64,000 bases of DNA from assembly GCA_040081465.1 (NCBI GenBank), contig JBEBGL010000001.1:310001-374000 (forward strand), in the 5' to 3' direction. The position numbers and the translations under genes are program-made. A model generated the notes under the pieces. It ran no database searches. It was not told the origin of the DNA and worked only from the letters and a program-made list of their open reading frames with translations. Source of the DNA: UBA668 sp040081465 (GTDB lineage: Bacteria; Actinomycetota; Acidimicrobiia; Acidimicrobiales; Ilumatobacteraceae). Every line of letters begins with the position of its first letter. The stretch's first letter is position 1. Positions 50,458 through 59,104 of the stretch are shown one piece after another.

Positions 50458-50463
50458 TACCCT
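50458..50463 (+). promoter_or_regulatory. Putative -10 box (TACCCT) of the phosphoglycerate-mutase-like gene
   Basis: TACCCT lies seven bases before GTG 50471. It begins 14 bases beyond the CIRCE arm, so HrcA bound there would occupy the -35 zone of this gene too. Confidence 0.5.
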
Positions 50464-50470
50464 CAACCCC

Positions 50471-51088
50471 GTGACCAACCGCGTGACCAACGCTACGAAG
50501 CTGCCGGCGCTGATCCTGCTGGTACGCCACGGCGCGACCGAGTGGTCGGTGGCCGGACGTCACACCGGTCGCACCGATCTGCCGCTCACCGACGCTGGCG
50601 AACAGCAGGCAATCGCGCTCACTCCCCTCTTGACGCGCATGCTCGCCGGTTTCGAGCCGATGGTGTTCACCAGTCCGCTCGAACGTGCCGCACGCACAGC
50701 GGAACTCGCGTTGCCGGGATACGAGGCGGAACGCGTGCCCGCCATCCAGGAGTACGACTACGGCGATTACGAGGGGCTGACCAGTACGGAGATCCTCACG
50801 CGTGATCCGTCGTGGAATCTCTTCGAAGGCGGTTGCCCTGGTGGCGAAAGTGGGCCGCAAGTAGCGACACGTTGCGACGAGTTCCGCGACGAGATCCTGC
50901 GAGTCGCCCCTGGACGCGCTGTCGTGGCATTCACTCACGGCCACCTCAGCCGAATTCTCACCGCGCGTTTGCTGCATCTGCCGGCGAACACAGCCGGGTC
51001 ACTCTGGAATGACACCGCCACCGTCGGCGTAATCGACGAGCATCGCGGGCGTTTGGTGATGGTCGGCTGGAACCTGCGGGCGAGTTGA
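50471..51088 (+). CDS. Histidine phosphatase / phosphoglycerate-mutase-like protein
   Basis: 205 residues. The phospho-His motif is LLVRHGATEWSVAGRHTGRT with the catalytic His, then FTSPLERAARTAELA, EYDYGDYEGLTS, and VVAFTHGHLSRILTARLL with the second His. It belongs to the acid phosphatase/broad phosphatase branch, not a proven glycolytic mutase. GTG 50471 has TACCCT seven bases upstream; a second GTG at 50483 is possible. It shares its control region with hrcA, and its last 90 bases overlap the MFS gene. Confidence 0.87.
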   Translation: MTNRVTNATKLPALILLVRHGATEWSVAGRHTGRTDLPLTDAGEQQAIALTPLLTRMLAGFEPMVFTSPLERAARTAELALPGYEAERVPAIQEYDYGDYEGLTSTEILTRDPSWNLFEGGCPGGESGPQVATRCDEFRDEILRVAPGRAVVAFTHGHLSRILTARLLHLPANTAGSLWNDTATVGVIDEHRGRLVMVGWNLRAS

Positions 51089-52288
51089 TCGCCAGCGCAA
51101 TGCGAAACCGATCGCAACAGCAACCAGTGTGAGAATGCTGCCGTAAGCCAAGCTCCACTCGGCGCCGACGTTGTCCGCGATCCAGCCCGTGACTGGCGCC
51201 CCAATCGGCGTAGTACCGAGAAACGCGACAGCACCAAGCGCGAGCAGTCGCCCGCGCATGTCGGGGGGAGCTTCCTGCTGCACGATGGCGTTCTGTCCAG
51301 CCACGAAAGCTGCGCCGCCAACCCCAACGGGAATCGCGATCGCGATGGCGGCCCACTGATTGGGCGCCCAAGCAAGGGCGAGACCGCTCAGCCCGAGCAC
51401 CGCGCCGTTGCCGAAGAACCACCACGTGGTGATGCGCGGACGCGCGGCGGTTATCAACGAACCGGTCATCGCACCGAAGCCAGTCGCGGCAAGCATGAAG
51501 CCGAAGAGTGGCTCACTGCCGAACCGCGCGACGGCAAGCTTGAGCAACGACACGGGATAGTTGAAGGCGAATGTTCCGACGACGGTGAACACAACGAACA
51601 CGACCAATAGCCGTCGGTCGCGAGTGATGAAGCGCAATGCGTCGCGCACGGGGGTGCCGCCGCGAACGGCACGCGTCGCGGGGTGTAGGGCTGCGCGGTC
51701 CATCGCCAGTAACGGCCACAAGATCGCTGCGAAGGTCGCCGCGTTCATGATGAACAACCACCCCGCGCCCAGTGGGCCTTTCAAGGCGGCGGCAATCGCG
51801 GGGCCAAAGATGCGCGACCCTGTCATCACTGCCGTGTTCAACGACAGGGCGTTCGTGATCTCTGACGGTTCGACGAGCTCGATCACGAATCCTCGACGCG
51901 CCGGATTGTCGAAGGAGTTGACCACGCCGAGTACGACCGCCATCGAATACAAGATGGGCAGGTTCAAGGCGTCTAGCAAGTACAGCACTCCGACCGCGGC
52001 GGCTTGCGCGGCAAGCAAGCTCTGGGTAAGCAGTGTGATGCGACGCTTGTCGTGACGGTCAGCAACGGCTCCTGCCCACACGCCGAGCAGCAGCATCGGA
52101 AGAAACTGGCAGAGAAAGCTGACGCCGACGCTGGTGGCGCTACCGGTGAGTTCGTAGACCACGAGCGACATTGCGGTCATCTGCATCCATGTACCGATGG
52201 TGCTGACTAGCAAGCCGATGAAGAACAGCCGAGCGTTGCGATGTCGCAACGAGCGAAACATCATCGACGGTGCTCGCTGTGACGCCAT
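50999..52288 (-). CDS. MFS transporter (MFS_3/EntS-like)
   Basis: 429 residues, 11-12 TM segments. Typical parts: RNARLFFIGLLVSTIGTWMQ, GVWAGAVADRHDKRRI (the loop 2-3 motif), VVNSFDNPARRGFVIELV and ALGAVAFLGTTPIGAPVTGW. The family exports siderophores and drugs; substrate unknown. ATG 52288 has AAAGGA about six bases upstream. The final 30 codons run antisense through the 3' end of the phosphatase gene, and that stretch looks like a dispensable tail. Confidence 0.9.
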   Translation of the reverse strand: MASQRAPSMMFRSLRHRNARLFFIGLLVSTIGTWMQMTAMSLVVYELTGSATSVGVSFLCQFLPMLLLGVWAGAVADRHDKRRITLLTQSLLAAQAAAVGVLYLLDALNLPILYSMAVVLGVVNSFDNPARRGFVIELVEPSEITNALSLNTAVMTGSRIFGPAIAAALKGPLGAGWLFIMNAATFAAILWPLLAMDRAALHPATRAVRGGTPVRDALRFITRDRRLLVVFVVFTVVGTFAFNYPVSLLKLAVARFGSEPLFGFMLAATGFGAMTGSLITAARPRITTWWFFGNGAVLGLSGLALAWAPNQWAAIAIAIPVGVGGAAFVAGQNAIVQQEAPPDMRGRLLALGAVAFLGTTPIGAPVTGWIADNVGAEWSLAYGSILTLVAVAIGFALRWRSTRPQVPADHHQTPAMLVDYADGGGVIPE

Positions 52289-52322
52289 TGCAATCCTTTC
52301 TACCCGCGGCGGCAAGGATGGC

Positions 52323-54068
52323 GTGGTGTCCGCCGCAATTCACAGCGCCGAGCAAGCCCTCGATGGCTTGCGAGCGGCAGGAGTAACCGGCGGTTCACTG
52401 GTCGGGCTTGCGGTCGCCGGACGCGACTGGGCTGGCTTAGCCACGCCAAATAGTTCGTTCGCAGTCGAGAGCGCCGATGCGGCGCAGATCATCGCCACCG
52501 TCGATCGCGAGTTGCGACCACGGTGGGTGCTGTGGTCGAACGCCACGGCCTCCGAGTTGGTGCAAGGCGGCACGCGACTGGCGACATGCTGGGATCTCGC
52601 CGCAGTGCACTGCTTACTGGCAGGCGTTTGGCGCGCCGACCCAGTTCGCTTGTGGTCGGCGATGCGTGGGCTCGAACACGAAGGCGCTCCAGCACTCGGG
52701 CAACTCAACTTGCTCGGTGACAGCGGCGATGACGGCGGCGACCCGGAACATCCCGAAAGACCCGACGGATACTTACGGCCCGAGTGGGTGGCCGGTGGAT
52801 GGGCCGAGTCTGCACAACGTGTGGCCACGTGGGCATCGGCCGCGCTTCAGGTCGCGACGTGGCAACAGCAGCAACTCGCCGCGCTGCCGGGCCTCGGCCA
52901 CGCCGACGCCACCGCGCGCAGCGAGTCGGCGGCAGAACTGTTGTGCGCAGAACTCGCGGCCGATGGATTGCCAATCGACCGCGCCGCCGCCGAAACTCTG
53001 CTGCAGTCGATGATTGGCGCGCGACCCGCCAACGAGGCACACGCACAAGCCCTCCGCGAGGAACGCGATCGCGTTGTGCTGCAGCACCTGCCGACTGGCA
53101 GTGGTATCGACTTGCGCAGCCCAGCCGACGTTAAGTCGATGCTGCGCCGACTCGGCATCGATGTTCCCGACACGCGCGCCCGTCGACTAGAAGAGTTGCG
53201 AGATCCTCCCCCGGTTATCGCCGCACTGCTGCAGTGGCGCAAGGCCGAGCGCATCGCAACCACCTTCGGCTACGGGTGGCTCGACGCCAATGTCGGTGAC
53301 GACGATCGACTGCGCGGCGAATGGTCGGGCAGCGATGGTGCCGCCGGACGCATGACTGCCGGCGCGGGCCTGCACAACTTGCCAGTCGAGCTGCGGCCAT
53401 TGGTCGTTGCCGAGCCTGAACACGTCTTCGTGCGAGCAGACCTCGGGCAGATCGAGCCGCGCGTGCTCGCGGCCGTGTCGGGGGACGAAGCGCTGCGCGC
53501 GGCCGCGCTCGATGACGATTTGTACGCACCGGTCGCCAAGCGATTGGCGGTCGAACGTGCGGACGCGAAGATTGCTGTTCTGGCGGCGATGTACGGGCAG
53601 ACCAGCGGGACTGCTGGCCAAGCACTGCGAGGAATGGAAACAGCCTTTCCAGTCGCGATCAAGTACCTCGCCGATGCCGCGCAGGCGGGTATCGAGGGCC
53701 GCGACCTTCGGACGTTCGGCGGCCGACTGATTCGGATGTGGCCAATTGGCGACGACGCCGACTATCGCACCGTGGCTGCCGCGCGCGGCCGCTATGCGCG
53801 CAACGCGATGGTGCAGGGGGCTGCCGCGGAACTGTTCAAGGTGTGGGCGGTCACTGTGCGAGCACGAGGTGCCAGCATCGATGCGCGAATCGTGCTTTGT
53901 CTGCACGACGAGCTGCTACTGCACGTTCCGACGGCCAATGCAGACGCAGCAGTGACCTTGCTACACGACTGCCTGGCCGAGGCTGCGCATCGCTGGCAAC
54001 GCGGTGCGGGCGTTCGTTTCATCGCCGACGTTTCTGTCGTCCGCAGTTGGGCCGACGCCAAGCCTTAG
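52323..54068 (+). CDS. Actinobacterial family-A DNA polymerase (3'-5' exonuclease/polymerase type)
   Basis: About 581 residues. The C-terminal polymerase half has RMTAGAGLHNLPVELRPLVV, the motif A equivalent FVRADLGQIEPRVLAAVSGD, motif B-like AKIAVLAAMYGQTSGTAGQA, and motif C LCLHDELLLHVP. The N-terminal half is in the place of a 3'-5' exonuclease but looks degenerate. This is the stand-alone polymerase found in actinobacteria besides Pol I. The start is uncertain: GTG 52323 is given, but the frame stays open further upstream, overlapping the divergent MFS gene. It ends eight bases from lepA (convergent). Confidence 0.83.
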   Translation: MVSAAIHSAEQALDGLRAAGVTGGSLVGLAVAGRDWAGLATPNSSFAVESADAAQIIATVDRELRPRWVLWSNATASELVQGGTRLATCWDLAAVHCLLAGVWRADPVRLWSAMRGLEHEGAPALGQLNLLGDSGDDGGDPEHPERPDGYLRPEWVAGGWAESAQRVATWASAALQVATWQQQQLAALPGLGHADATARSESAAELLCAELAADGLPIDRAAAETLLQSMIGARPANEAHAQALREERDRVVLQHLPTGSGIDLRSPADVKSMLRRLGIDVPDTRARRLEELRDPPPVIAALLQWRKAERIATTFGYGWLDANVGDDDRLRGEWSGSDGAAGRMTAGAGLHNLPVELRPLVVAEPEHVFVRADLGQIEPRVLAAVSGDEALRAAALDDDLYAPVAKRLAVERADAKIAVLAAMYGQTSGTAGQALRGMETAFPVAIKYLADAAQAGIEGRDLRTFGGRLIRMWPIGDDADYRTVAAARGRYARNAMVQGAAAELFKVWAVTVRARGASIDARIVLCLHDELLLHVPTANADAAVTLLHDCLAEAAHRWQRGAGVRFIADVSVVRSWADAKP

Positions 54069-54076
54069 TCGAGAAG

Positions 54077-55861
54077 TCAGTCGTCGAGCTTGAGTGCTGA
54101 AATGAAGACGTCGCCGGGAATCTCGACGCGACCGATCGACTTCATCTTCTTCTTGCCTTCCTTCTGCTTCTCGAGCAACTTGCGTTTGCGAGTGATGTCG
54201 CCGCCGTAGCACTTCGCCAGCACGTCTTTGCGCTTCGCCTTCACCGTCTCGCGGGCAATCACCTTGCCGCCGATCGCCGCCTGGATCGGAACGTCGAACA
54301 TCTGCCGTGGAATCAGTTCCTTCAACTTCTCGCACATGCGCGCGCCGTAGGCGAACGCCTTGTCGCGATGCACGATCGTGCTGAACGCGTCAGCAGGAAT
54401 GCCGTTCAGCAGCAGATCGACCTTGGCCAAGTTGCTGCGCTGATAGCCGCTGAGTTCGTAATCGAGACTGGCGTAACCCTGTGTGCGGCTCTTCATCTGA
54501 TCGAAGAAGTCGATGACCACCTCGGCTAGCGGAATCAGGTAATGCAACTCGACTCGTTCGGGCGACAGGTATTCCATCTTGCTCATCTCGCCGCGACGCG
54601 TCTGGCACAGGTCCATCAGCGTGCCCGTGTAGTCCTTGGGCGTGATGATGCTGACGCGGAAGTACGGCTCTTCGATGAAGTTGATGCTCTGCGGCTGCGG
54701 CAAGTCGGCGGGGTTGTCGCACAACTCGATCTCGCCGTTCGTCTTGTGCACTCGATACTCGACACTCGGCGCGGTCGCGATTAGCGCCAGGTTGAACTCG
54801 CGCTCGAGGCGTTCTTTCACGATCTCCATGTGCAGCAGGCCAAGGAAGCCGCAACGAAACCCGAAGCCCAGCGCGCCGGACGATTCAGGCTCGTAGCTGA
54901 TGCTCGCGTCGTTCAACTTCAGCTTCTCGATGCTCTCGCGCAGTAGCTCGAAGTCGTCGCCGTCGATCGGGAACAGACCGCAGAACACCATCGGCTTCGG
55001 ATCGCGGTAACCATCAAGCGCTTCGGTGGCACCGTGGTGGAAGGTCGTCACTGTTTCACCGCTTCGGGCCTGGCCGACATCCTTGATGCCTGCGATGAGG
55101 TAGCCCACTTCGCCAGGCCCAAGCTCGGCCACTGGAGTCGGCGCAGGGCGGCGCGCGCCAACCTCTACAGCTTCCTGCGGCGTGCCCGCCTGCATGAACA
55201 GCAACTTCGAGTTACTGGTGAGGCGACCGTTCATCACGCGCACGCTGCTGACCACGCCGCGGTATTGGTCGTACTGGCTGTCGAAGATCAGGGCTTGCAA
55301 CGGTGCGTCGGCGTCGCCCTTCGGCGCAGGGATGCGCGCGCAAATGGCATCGAGCAGCTCTGGAATACCGTCGCCGGTCTTCGCCGAGATACGCAGGATG
55401 TCTTCTGCGCGAATACCCAGCACCGTTTCGATCTCCATCGCGTAGCGATCGGGGTCGGCGGCTGGAAGGTCGATCTTGTTCAGCACGGCGACAATTTCGA
55501 GGTCGTGCTCGAGCGCGAGATAGCAGTTGGCAAGCGTCTGCGCCTCGATGCCCTGCGCCGCGTCGACCACCAGCACCACGCCCTCGCAAGCGGCCAGGCT
55601 GCGGCTGACCTCGTAGCCGAAGTCGACGTGGCCAGGCGTGTCGATCAGGTGCAGCGTGAAACCCTTCCAATCGACCCGCACGTTCTGCGCCTTGATCGTG
55701 ATGCCGCGCTCACGCTCGAGATCCATCGAGTCGAGGTACTGCGAGCGCATATCGCGCATCTCGACGGCACCGGTCAGTTCCAGGATGCGGTCGCTCAGCG
55801 TGCTCTTGCCGTGGTCGATGTGGGCAATGATCGAGAAGTTGCGGATGCGGTCGAGATCCAT
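54077..55861 (-). CDS. lepA: Elongation factor 4 (LepA)
   Basis: 594-residue translational GTPase that acts on stalled or back-translocated ribosomes. G1 is IAHIDHGKSTLSDRILE, then ERERGITIKAQNVR, DTPGHVDFGYEVSRSL and LNKIDLPAADPDR. The EF4-specific C-terminal domain has VHRDKAFAYGARMCEKLKEL then IPRQMFDVPIQAAIGGKVIA and RKRKLLEKQKEGKKKMKSIG. ATG 55861. It is divergent from rpsT, the usual actinobacterial neighbourhood. Confidence 0.96.
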   Translation of the reverse strand: MDLDRIRNFSIIAHIDHGKSTLSDRILELTGAVEMRDMRSQYLDSMDLERERGITIKAQNVRVDWKGFTLHLIDTPGHVDFGYEVSRSLAACEGVVLVVDAAQGIEAQTLANCYLALEHDLEIVAVLNKIDLPAADPDRYAMEIETVLGIRAEDILRISAKTGDGIPELLDAICARIPAPKGDADAPLQALIFDSQYDQYRGVVSSVRVMNGRLTSNSKLLFMQAGTPQEAVEVGARRPAPTPVAELGPGEVGYLIAGIKDVGQARSGETVTTFHHGATEALDGYRDPKPMVFCGLFPIDGDDFELLRESIEKLKLNDASISYEPESSGALGFGFRCGFLGLLHMEIVKERLEREFNLALIATAPSVEYRVHKTNGEIELCDNPADLPQPQSINFIEEPYFRVSIITPKDYTGTLMDLCQTRRGEMSKMEYLSPERVELHYLIPLAEVVIDFFDQMKSRTQGYASLDYELSGYQRSNLAKVDLLLNGIPADAFSTIVHRDKAFAYGARMCEKLKELIPRQMFDVPIQAAIGGKVIARETVKAKRKDVLAKCYGGDITRKRKLLEKQKEGKKKMKSIGRVEIPGDVFISALKLDD

Positions 55862-55890
55862 GGGCGGTCGCTAGATGCTATCGGCGGGCG

Positions 55891-55920
55891 TTGCCGTGGA
55901 CCGTGGGTCACGGGTAGCCT
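55891..55920 (+). promoter_or_regulatory. Promoter of rpsT
   Basis: TTGCCG (55891-55896), an 18-base spacer and TAGCCT (55915-55920). Transcription should begin near 55927, leaving a leader of about 30 bases with a Shine-Dalgarno sequence. Confidence 0.55.
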
Positions 55921-55956
55921 TCCCAGGCCGATTTCCCGTGATCAGAAGGTGTGTCA

Positions 55957-56211
55957 GTGGCAAACATCAAGAGTCAGAAGAAGCGCATTCTCACCAACGC
56001 CAAGGCTGCCGAGCGCAACAAGGGCGTCAAGAGCGAGCTCAAGACCCGCGTCAAGAATGCAACGACTGCCGCCGGCACCGACCAGAGCGAAGAGGCATTG
56101 CGCCTAGCGGTGAAGCGCCTCGACATGGCCGCCGCCAAGAAGGTCATTCACAAGAACCAGGCCGCTCGTCGCAAGAGCCGCCTGATGAAGAAGCTCAACG
56201 CCGCTGGTTAG
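55957..56211 (+). CDS. rpsT: 30S ribosomal protein S20
   Basis: 84 residues, basic and helical: MANIKSQKKRILTNAKAAER, then NKGVKSELKTRVKNA, RLAVKRLDMAAAKKVIHKNQ and AARRKSRLMKKLN. S20 binds the 5' and 3' minor domains of 16S rRNA early in 30S assembly. GTG 55957 is the start rather than GTG 55951, matching the conserved N-terminus and the AGAAGG site seven bases upstream. Its last 17 bases overlap holA on the other strand. Confidence 0.96.
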   Translation: MANIKSQKKRILTNAKAAERNKGVKSELKTRVKNATTAAGTDQSEEALRLAVKRLDMAAAKKVIHKNQAARRKSRLMKKLNAAG

Positions 56212-57169
56212 TTACCAGGCGCGATAGTCGCGCCACGAGCACTTCCATCACCAACTCGTCGGGCCACTCTTTGGCACCACGCAGGTCGAGGTCGGCCTGG
56301 GCCAACAAACTGATTGCTCGGTTCACCTGTGCTGCGCCCATCTTGCGGTACTGATCGAGCGCCTTCTTCGCCGGGAAGCCGGGCTTGATTCCCATCGCGG
56401 CCGCTGCTGAAGCTTCGTCGCGAGCGCCACTGCCGTCGAGCGACAACAACTTGACGTAGTGCCCGTGCAAGATCGACATGACTTGCAGTGGATGACGATC
56501 GCCAGCGCCGATCATGCGGTGCAACGACCGAAGCGACTTCGTCGTGTCGCCCTGATCGATCGCATCGGTGAGGTCCCACGGCGGGATGCCACCGGCCTCG
56601 CCCAGAAACGGTTCGATGTCGTTACTGCGCAGCAACGTGTCGCCGCCGAAAGTCGCGAGCAAGGTGTCGATCACGCCCTGCAAGCGGCCAGCGTCTTCAC
56701 CCAACCAGCCCGACAACAGCTGCACGGCTTGCGCGTCGAGGCGCAAACCGGCGGCCGTGATCTGCTCTTCGAACCAGCCTGCACGTTCGCGCGCGCGCGT
56801 TGGTGGTGCCGTCTCGATCACCTTCGCCTTCGCTTGTTTCAACGCGTCGGTCAGCGCCTTCGGTAAACGACCGCCACCGCCGACCAACACGAGCTCGGTT
56901 GAAGGCAATGGATCCGAGAGGTACGCGACTAACGGCGCGATATCGCCGACGACGAAACGACCCATACCGCGCGCGACGACAACTCGCGTGTCGGTGAGAA
57001 ATGGCGCCGTTTGAGCAGCGTCGACTACCGAGCGCAACTCGTATTCCTCGTCGTCGAAGTCGTCGACCATCAACGACCGATCGCCCTCGCCGACTAGCTC
57101 TTTGACGAGCTCGCTGATTGCCGACAGCAACAACGACTCGTCATCGCCTGTGATCAGGTGGACGGTCAT
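56195..57169 (-). CDS. holA: DNA polymerase III subunit delta
   Basis: 324 residues, the clamp-loader wrench. The opening HLITGDDESLLLSAISELVK and the block VVVARGMGRF are HolA-like. The middle AAA+-like part lacks Walker motifs, as expected. The C-terminal collar domain contains GIKPGFPAKKALDQYRKMGA. ATG 57169 overlaps the comEC stop by four bases; comEC-holA-rpsT is a common linkage. The 3' end overlaps rpsT by 17 bases. Confidence 0.92.
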   Translation of the reverse strand: MTVHLITGDDESLLLSAISELVKELVGEGDRSLMVDDFDDEEYELRSVVDAAQTAPFLTDTRVVVARGMGRFVVGDIAPLVAYLSDPLPSTELVLVGGGGRLPKALTDALKQAKAKVIETAPPTRARERAGWFEEQITAAGLRLDAQAVQLLSGWLGEDAGRLQGVIDTLLATFGGDTLLRSNDIEPFLGEAGGIPPWDLTDAIDQGDTTKSLRSLHRMIGAGDRHPLQVMSILHGHYVKLLSLDGSGARDEASAAAAMGIKPGFPAKKALDQYRKMGAAQVNRAISLLAQADLDLRGAKEWPDELVMEVLVARLSRLVTNQRR

Positions 57170-58596
57170 GGTGACTTCAGATTGGCACACGCGCCACGTT
57201 GTGTCAGAAAGCGCCAGAACAACCAGGTCACGAGACCGAACAGCCAGCACGCCGCGCTCCACAGTGGCGCCGGCTCAACTGCGTAACCGACGCGCGCCAC
57301 CAGTGCGACCCAGTGCGTCCCCCACTCGGCCGGCAGCATCACCAATGCCTTAAGTGCATTCGGCAGCCAGGCAGCGACGATGCCCGCGGGAAGTCCGTAG
57401 AGCATCACGAACCCAGCCACGGGCACTGCCAGCAGGTTGGCGGGAAGCGACACCACGGGAAGACGGTGGAAGACCATCAAGCTCGGCAACGCGACGCCTA
57501 ACTGCGCTCCGATCGTGATCGATAATGGCAGCCGCACCCATCGCGGTCCGGGCAACCGGCTGCGGAACCACGGCCCAAGTACGCACACGCCCGCGGTCGC
57601 ACCAACCGACAACCAGAAGGCAACCGACCAAACCAGCAATGGGTCCACCACGACGAGCGCGGTGACGGCCAACGACAAGAGTCGTACAGGCGATGCCTGC
57701 GCTCCGCGCACGTATGCCGTTGCAGCCAGCATCGCCATCACCCCTGCGCGTAGCACCGACGGTTCGAAGCGCGTCAGCGCCATGAACCACGCCACCACAG
57801 CGACGGTCGCGGCCCAGCGCCACCACGGTCGTAGCCGACGTAACAACGGCAGCGCGGCCGCGAGAACGAACGCAACGTTCTGCCCTGAAACGGCGGTGAG
57901 GTGCGATAGCCCGGCGCCGCGGAACGTTTCGATCACCTCGACTCGTTGGCGCGCGTCGTCGCCGATGACGAGGCCCGCGAACAACGCCGCGTCGTCGTCG
58001 CCCATCGTCGACTCGGCGACTGTACGCAACGATCGCCGAACGCGGTTGCTCGCTCGGTTGAGTGCCGAACCATCAACGACGTCGGCCATCACTGTCGGCG
58101 TGAATCGACCGACGACATGTCGTACCGCCGCACGGCGGGCACCCGACGTCAACTCGCTGCGGTGGCCCTGCAGCCACACGTACTCGCCAGCCTGCGCGTC
58201 GATCATCTTTCGTCGCTGGCCGCCGTACAACCATGCGTCGAAACGCTCGCCCTCAATCTCGACCGTCACACGCAGGCCTACGCCGAACGGTGCAGGGTCG
58301 CTGACCAGTTCGGCCCAGCCGCTGTACTCGCCGAGGTGACGAGGATGAGCGGCCTGCCATGCCTGCGTTCCCAACCAGCTGCCCAACATCGCGACCGCAA
58401 CACAGAGCGCGACGGTCGGCGCGCTGCCGCGGCGCAACAGTGCGACGGGCACGCCGAGCAGCGCCCACCACGTGCCCAGCCAGACTCCTAAGACCAACAC
58501 CGCAGCGACAATCACCACCACGCTGTCGCTCCCCTGAGTCGACGCTGACGGATGATGCGCGGTCTCAAGTCGCGTTAGCTCGTACGCTCGCGTCAT
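57166..58596 (-). CDS. comEC: ComEC/Rec2-family DNA-uptake channel
   Basis: 476 residues with about ten TM segments. The signature of the competence domain is GLSHLTAVSGQNVAFVLAAA, with FEPSVLRAGVMAMLAATAYV and AFWLSVGATAGVCVLG after it. An N-terminal OB-like extracytoplasmic part precedes it. The C-terminal metallo-beta-lactamase domain of long ComEC forms is missing, as in many actinobacteria. ATG 58596 overlaps, within CATG, the start codon of the divergent gene at 58595. The frame is open upstream, so an earlier start cannot be excluded. Confidence 0.88.
   Translation of the reverse strand: MTRAYELTRLETAHHPSASTQGSDSVVVIVAAVLVLGVWLGTWWALLGVPVALLRRGSAPTVALCVAVAMLGSWLGTQAWQAAHPRHLGEYSGWAELVSDPAPFGVGLRVTVEIEGERFDAWLYGGQRRKMIDAQAGEYVWLQGHRSELTSGARRAAVRHVVGRFTPTVMADVVDGSALNRASNRVRRSLRTVAESTMGDDDAALFAGLVIGDDARQRVEVIETFRGAGLSHLTAVSGQNVAFVLAAALPLLRRLRPWWRWAATVAVVAWFMALTRFEPSVLRAGVMAMLAATAYVRGAQASPVRLLSLAVTALVVVDPLLVWSVAFWLSVGATAGVCVLGPWFRSRLPGPRWVRLPLSITIGAQLGVALPSLMVFHRLPVVSLPANLLAVPVAGFVMLYGLPAGIVAAWLPNALKALVMLPAEWGTHWVALVARVGYAVEPAPLWSAACWLFGLVTWLFWRFLTQRGACANLKSP
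58583..58588 (+). promoter_or_regulatory. Putative -10 box (TACGCT) of the gene at 58595
   Basis: TACGCT lies six bases before ATG 58595 and inside the first codons of comEC. Confidence 0.45.
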
Positions 58597-59086
58597 GGAA
58601 GCTGGCCAATCGCCCGTGGTGCCACCGCCGGCGGCATCACCGCCGTTAGTCGCACCTCCGTCGGCCGCGCTTGCGCCAATACGACGCGGACCGAAGGCAT
58701 ACCGCCGACAGGTTCGCCAGCGCGGGCCGATCGCTGGCTTGCTGCTGCCTGCGATGATCGGAATAGTTGCCTTGCTACTGCTTCGCAACAACACTCAGGC
58801 ATGGCGCGGTATCGGCGGCTTTCTGCTGTCGATAATCGCCGCGCCTGCGTTGCTAGTAATGGGTGCACCGCTAACGACAGGAAACTCGTACACGATCGCC
58901 CTGTTGGCCAGCGCGGCGCTTTGGGTGCTCTTAGGAACCATCGCGGCTCGCATGGCGACACGCACTCCTGTCGCGACGTGGCGCGACTTCTGGCGTGAAT
59001 ATCTGTGGCTGGCAGGTGGCGTGTGGGTCGGAATCGTCGTTGCGTTGATCGCGGCCAACCTGATTCTCGGCGGCGCGTTCCTGTAA
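58595..59086 (+). CDS. Four-TM membrane protein, unknown function
   Basis: 163 residues. A Pro/Ala-rich cytoplasmic N-terminus (VVPPPAASPPLVAPPSAALA) and a basic stretch precede four hydrophobic segments (about 46-62, 71-92, 99-120, 138-160). Not recognised. It stands on the plus strand between comEA and comEC, which point the other way. The start has TACGCT six bases upstream and overlaps the comEC start codon. It ends 18 bases from the comEA stop. Confidence 0.7.
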   Translation: MEAGQSPVVPPPAASPPLVAPPSAALAPIRRGPKAYRRQVRQRGPIAGLLLPAMIGIVALLLLRNNTQAWRGIGGFLLSIIAAPALLVMGAPLTTGNSYTIALLASAALWVLLGTIAARMATRTPVATWRDFWREYLWLAGGVWVGIVVALIAANLILGGAFL

Positions 59087-59104
59087 TCCGGTCGCGTGCA
59101 TTGC

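Noticed and set aside
52197..52322. Possible pseudogene or broken start for the family-A polymerase
   Set aside because: The frame is intact for over 580 codons with polymerase motifs; only the start choice is unclear.
55034..56107. Plus-strand open frame of about 360 codons
   Set aside because: Antisense to the lepA GTPase region and out of frame with rpsT; no domain seen.
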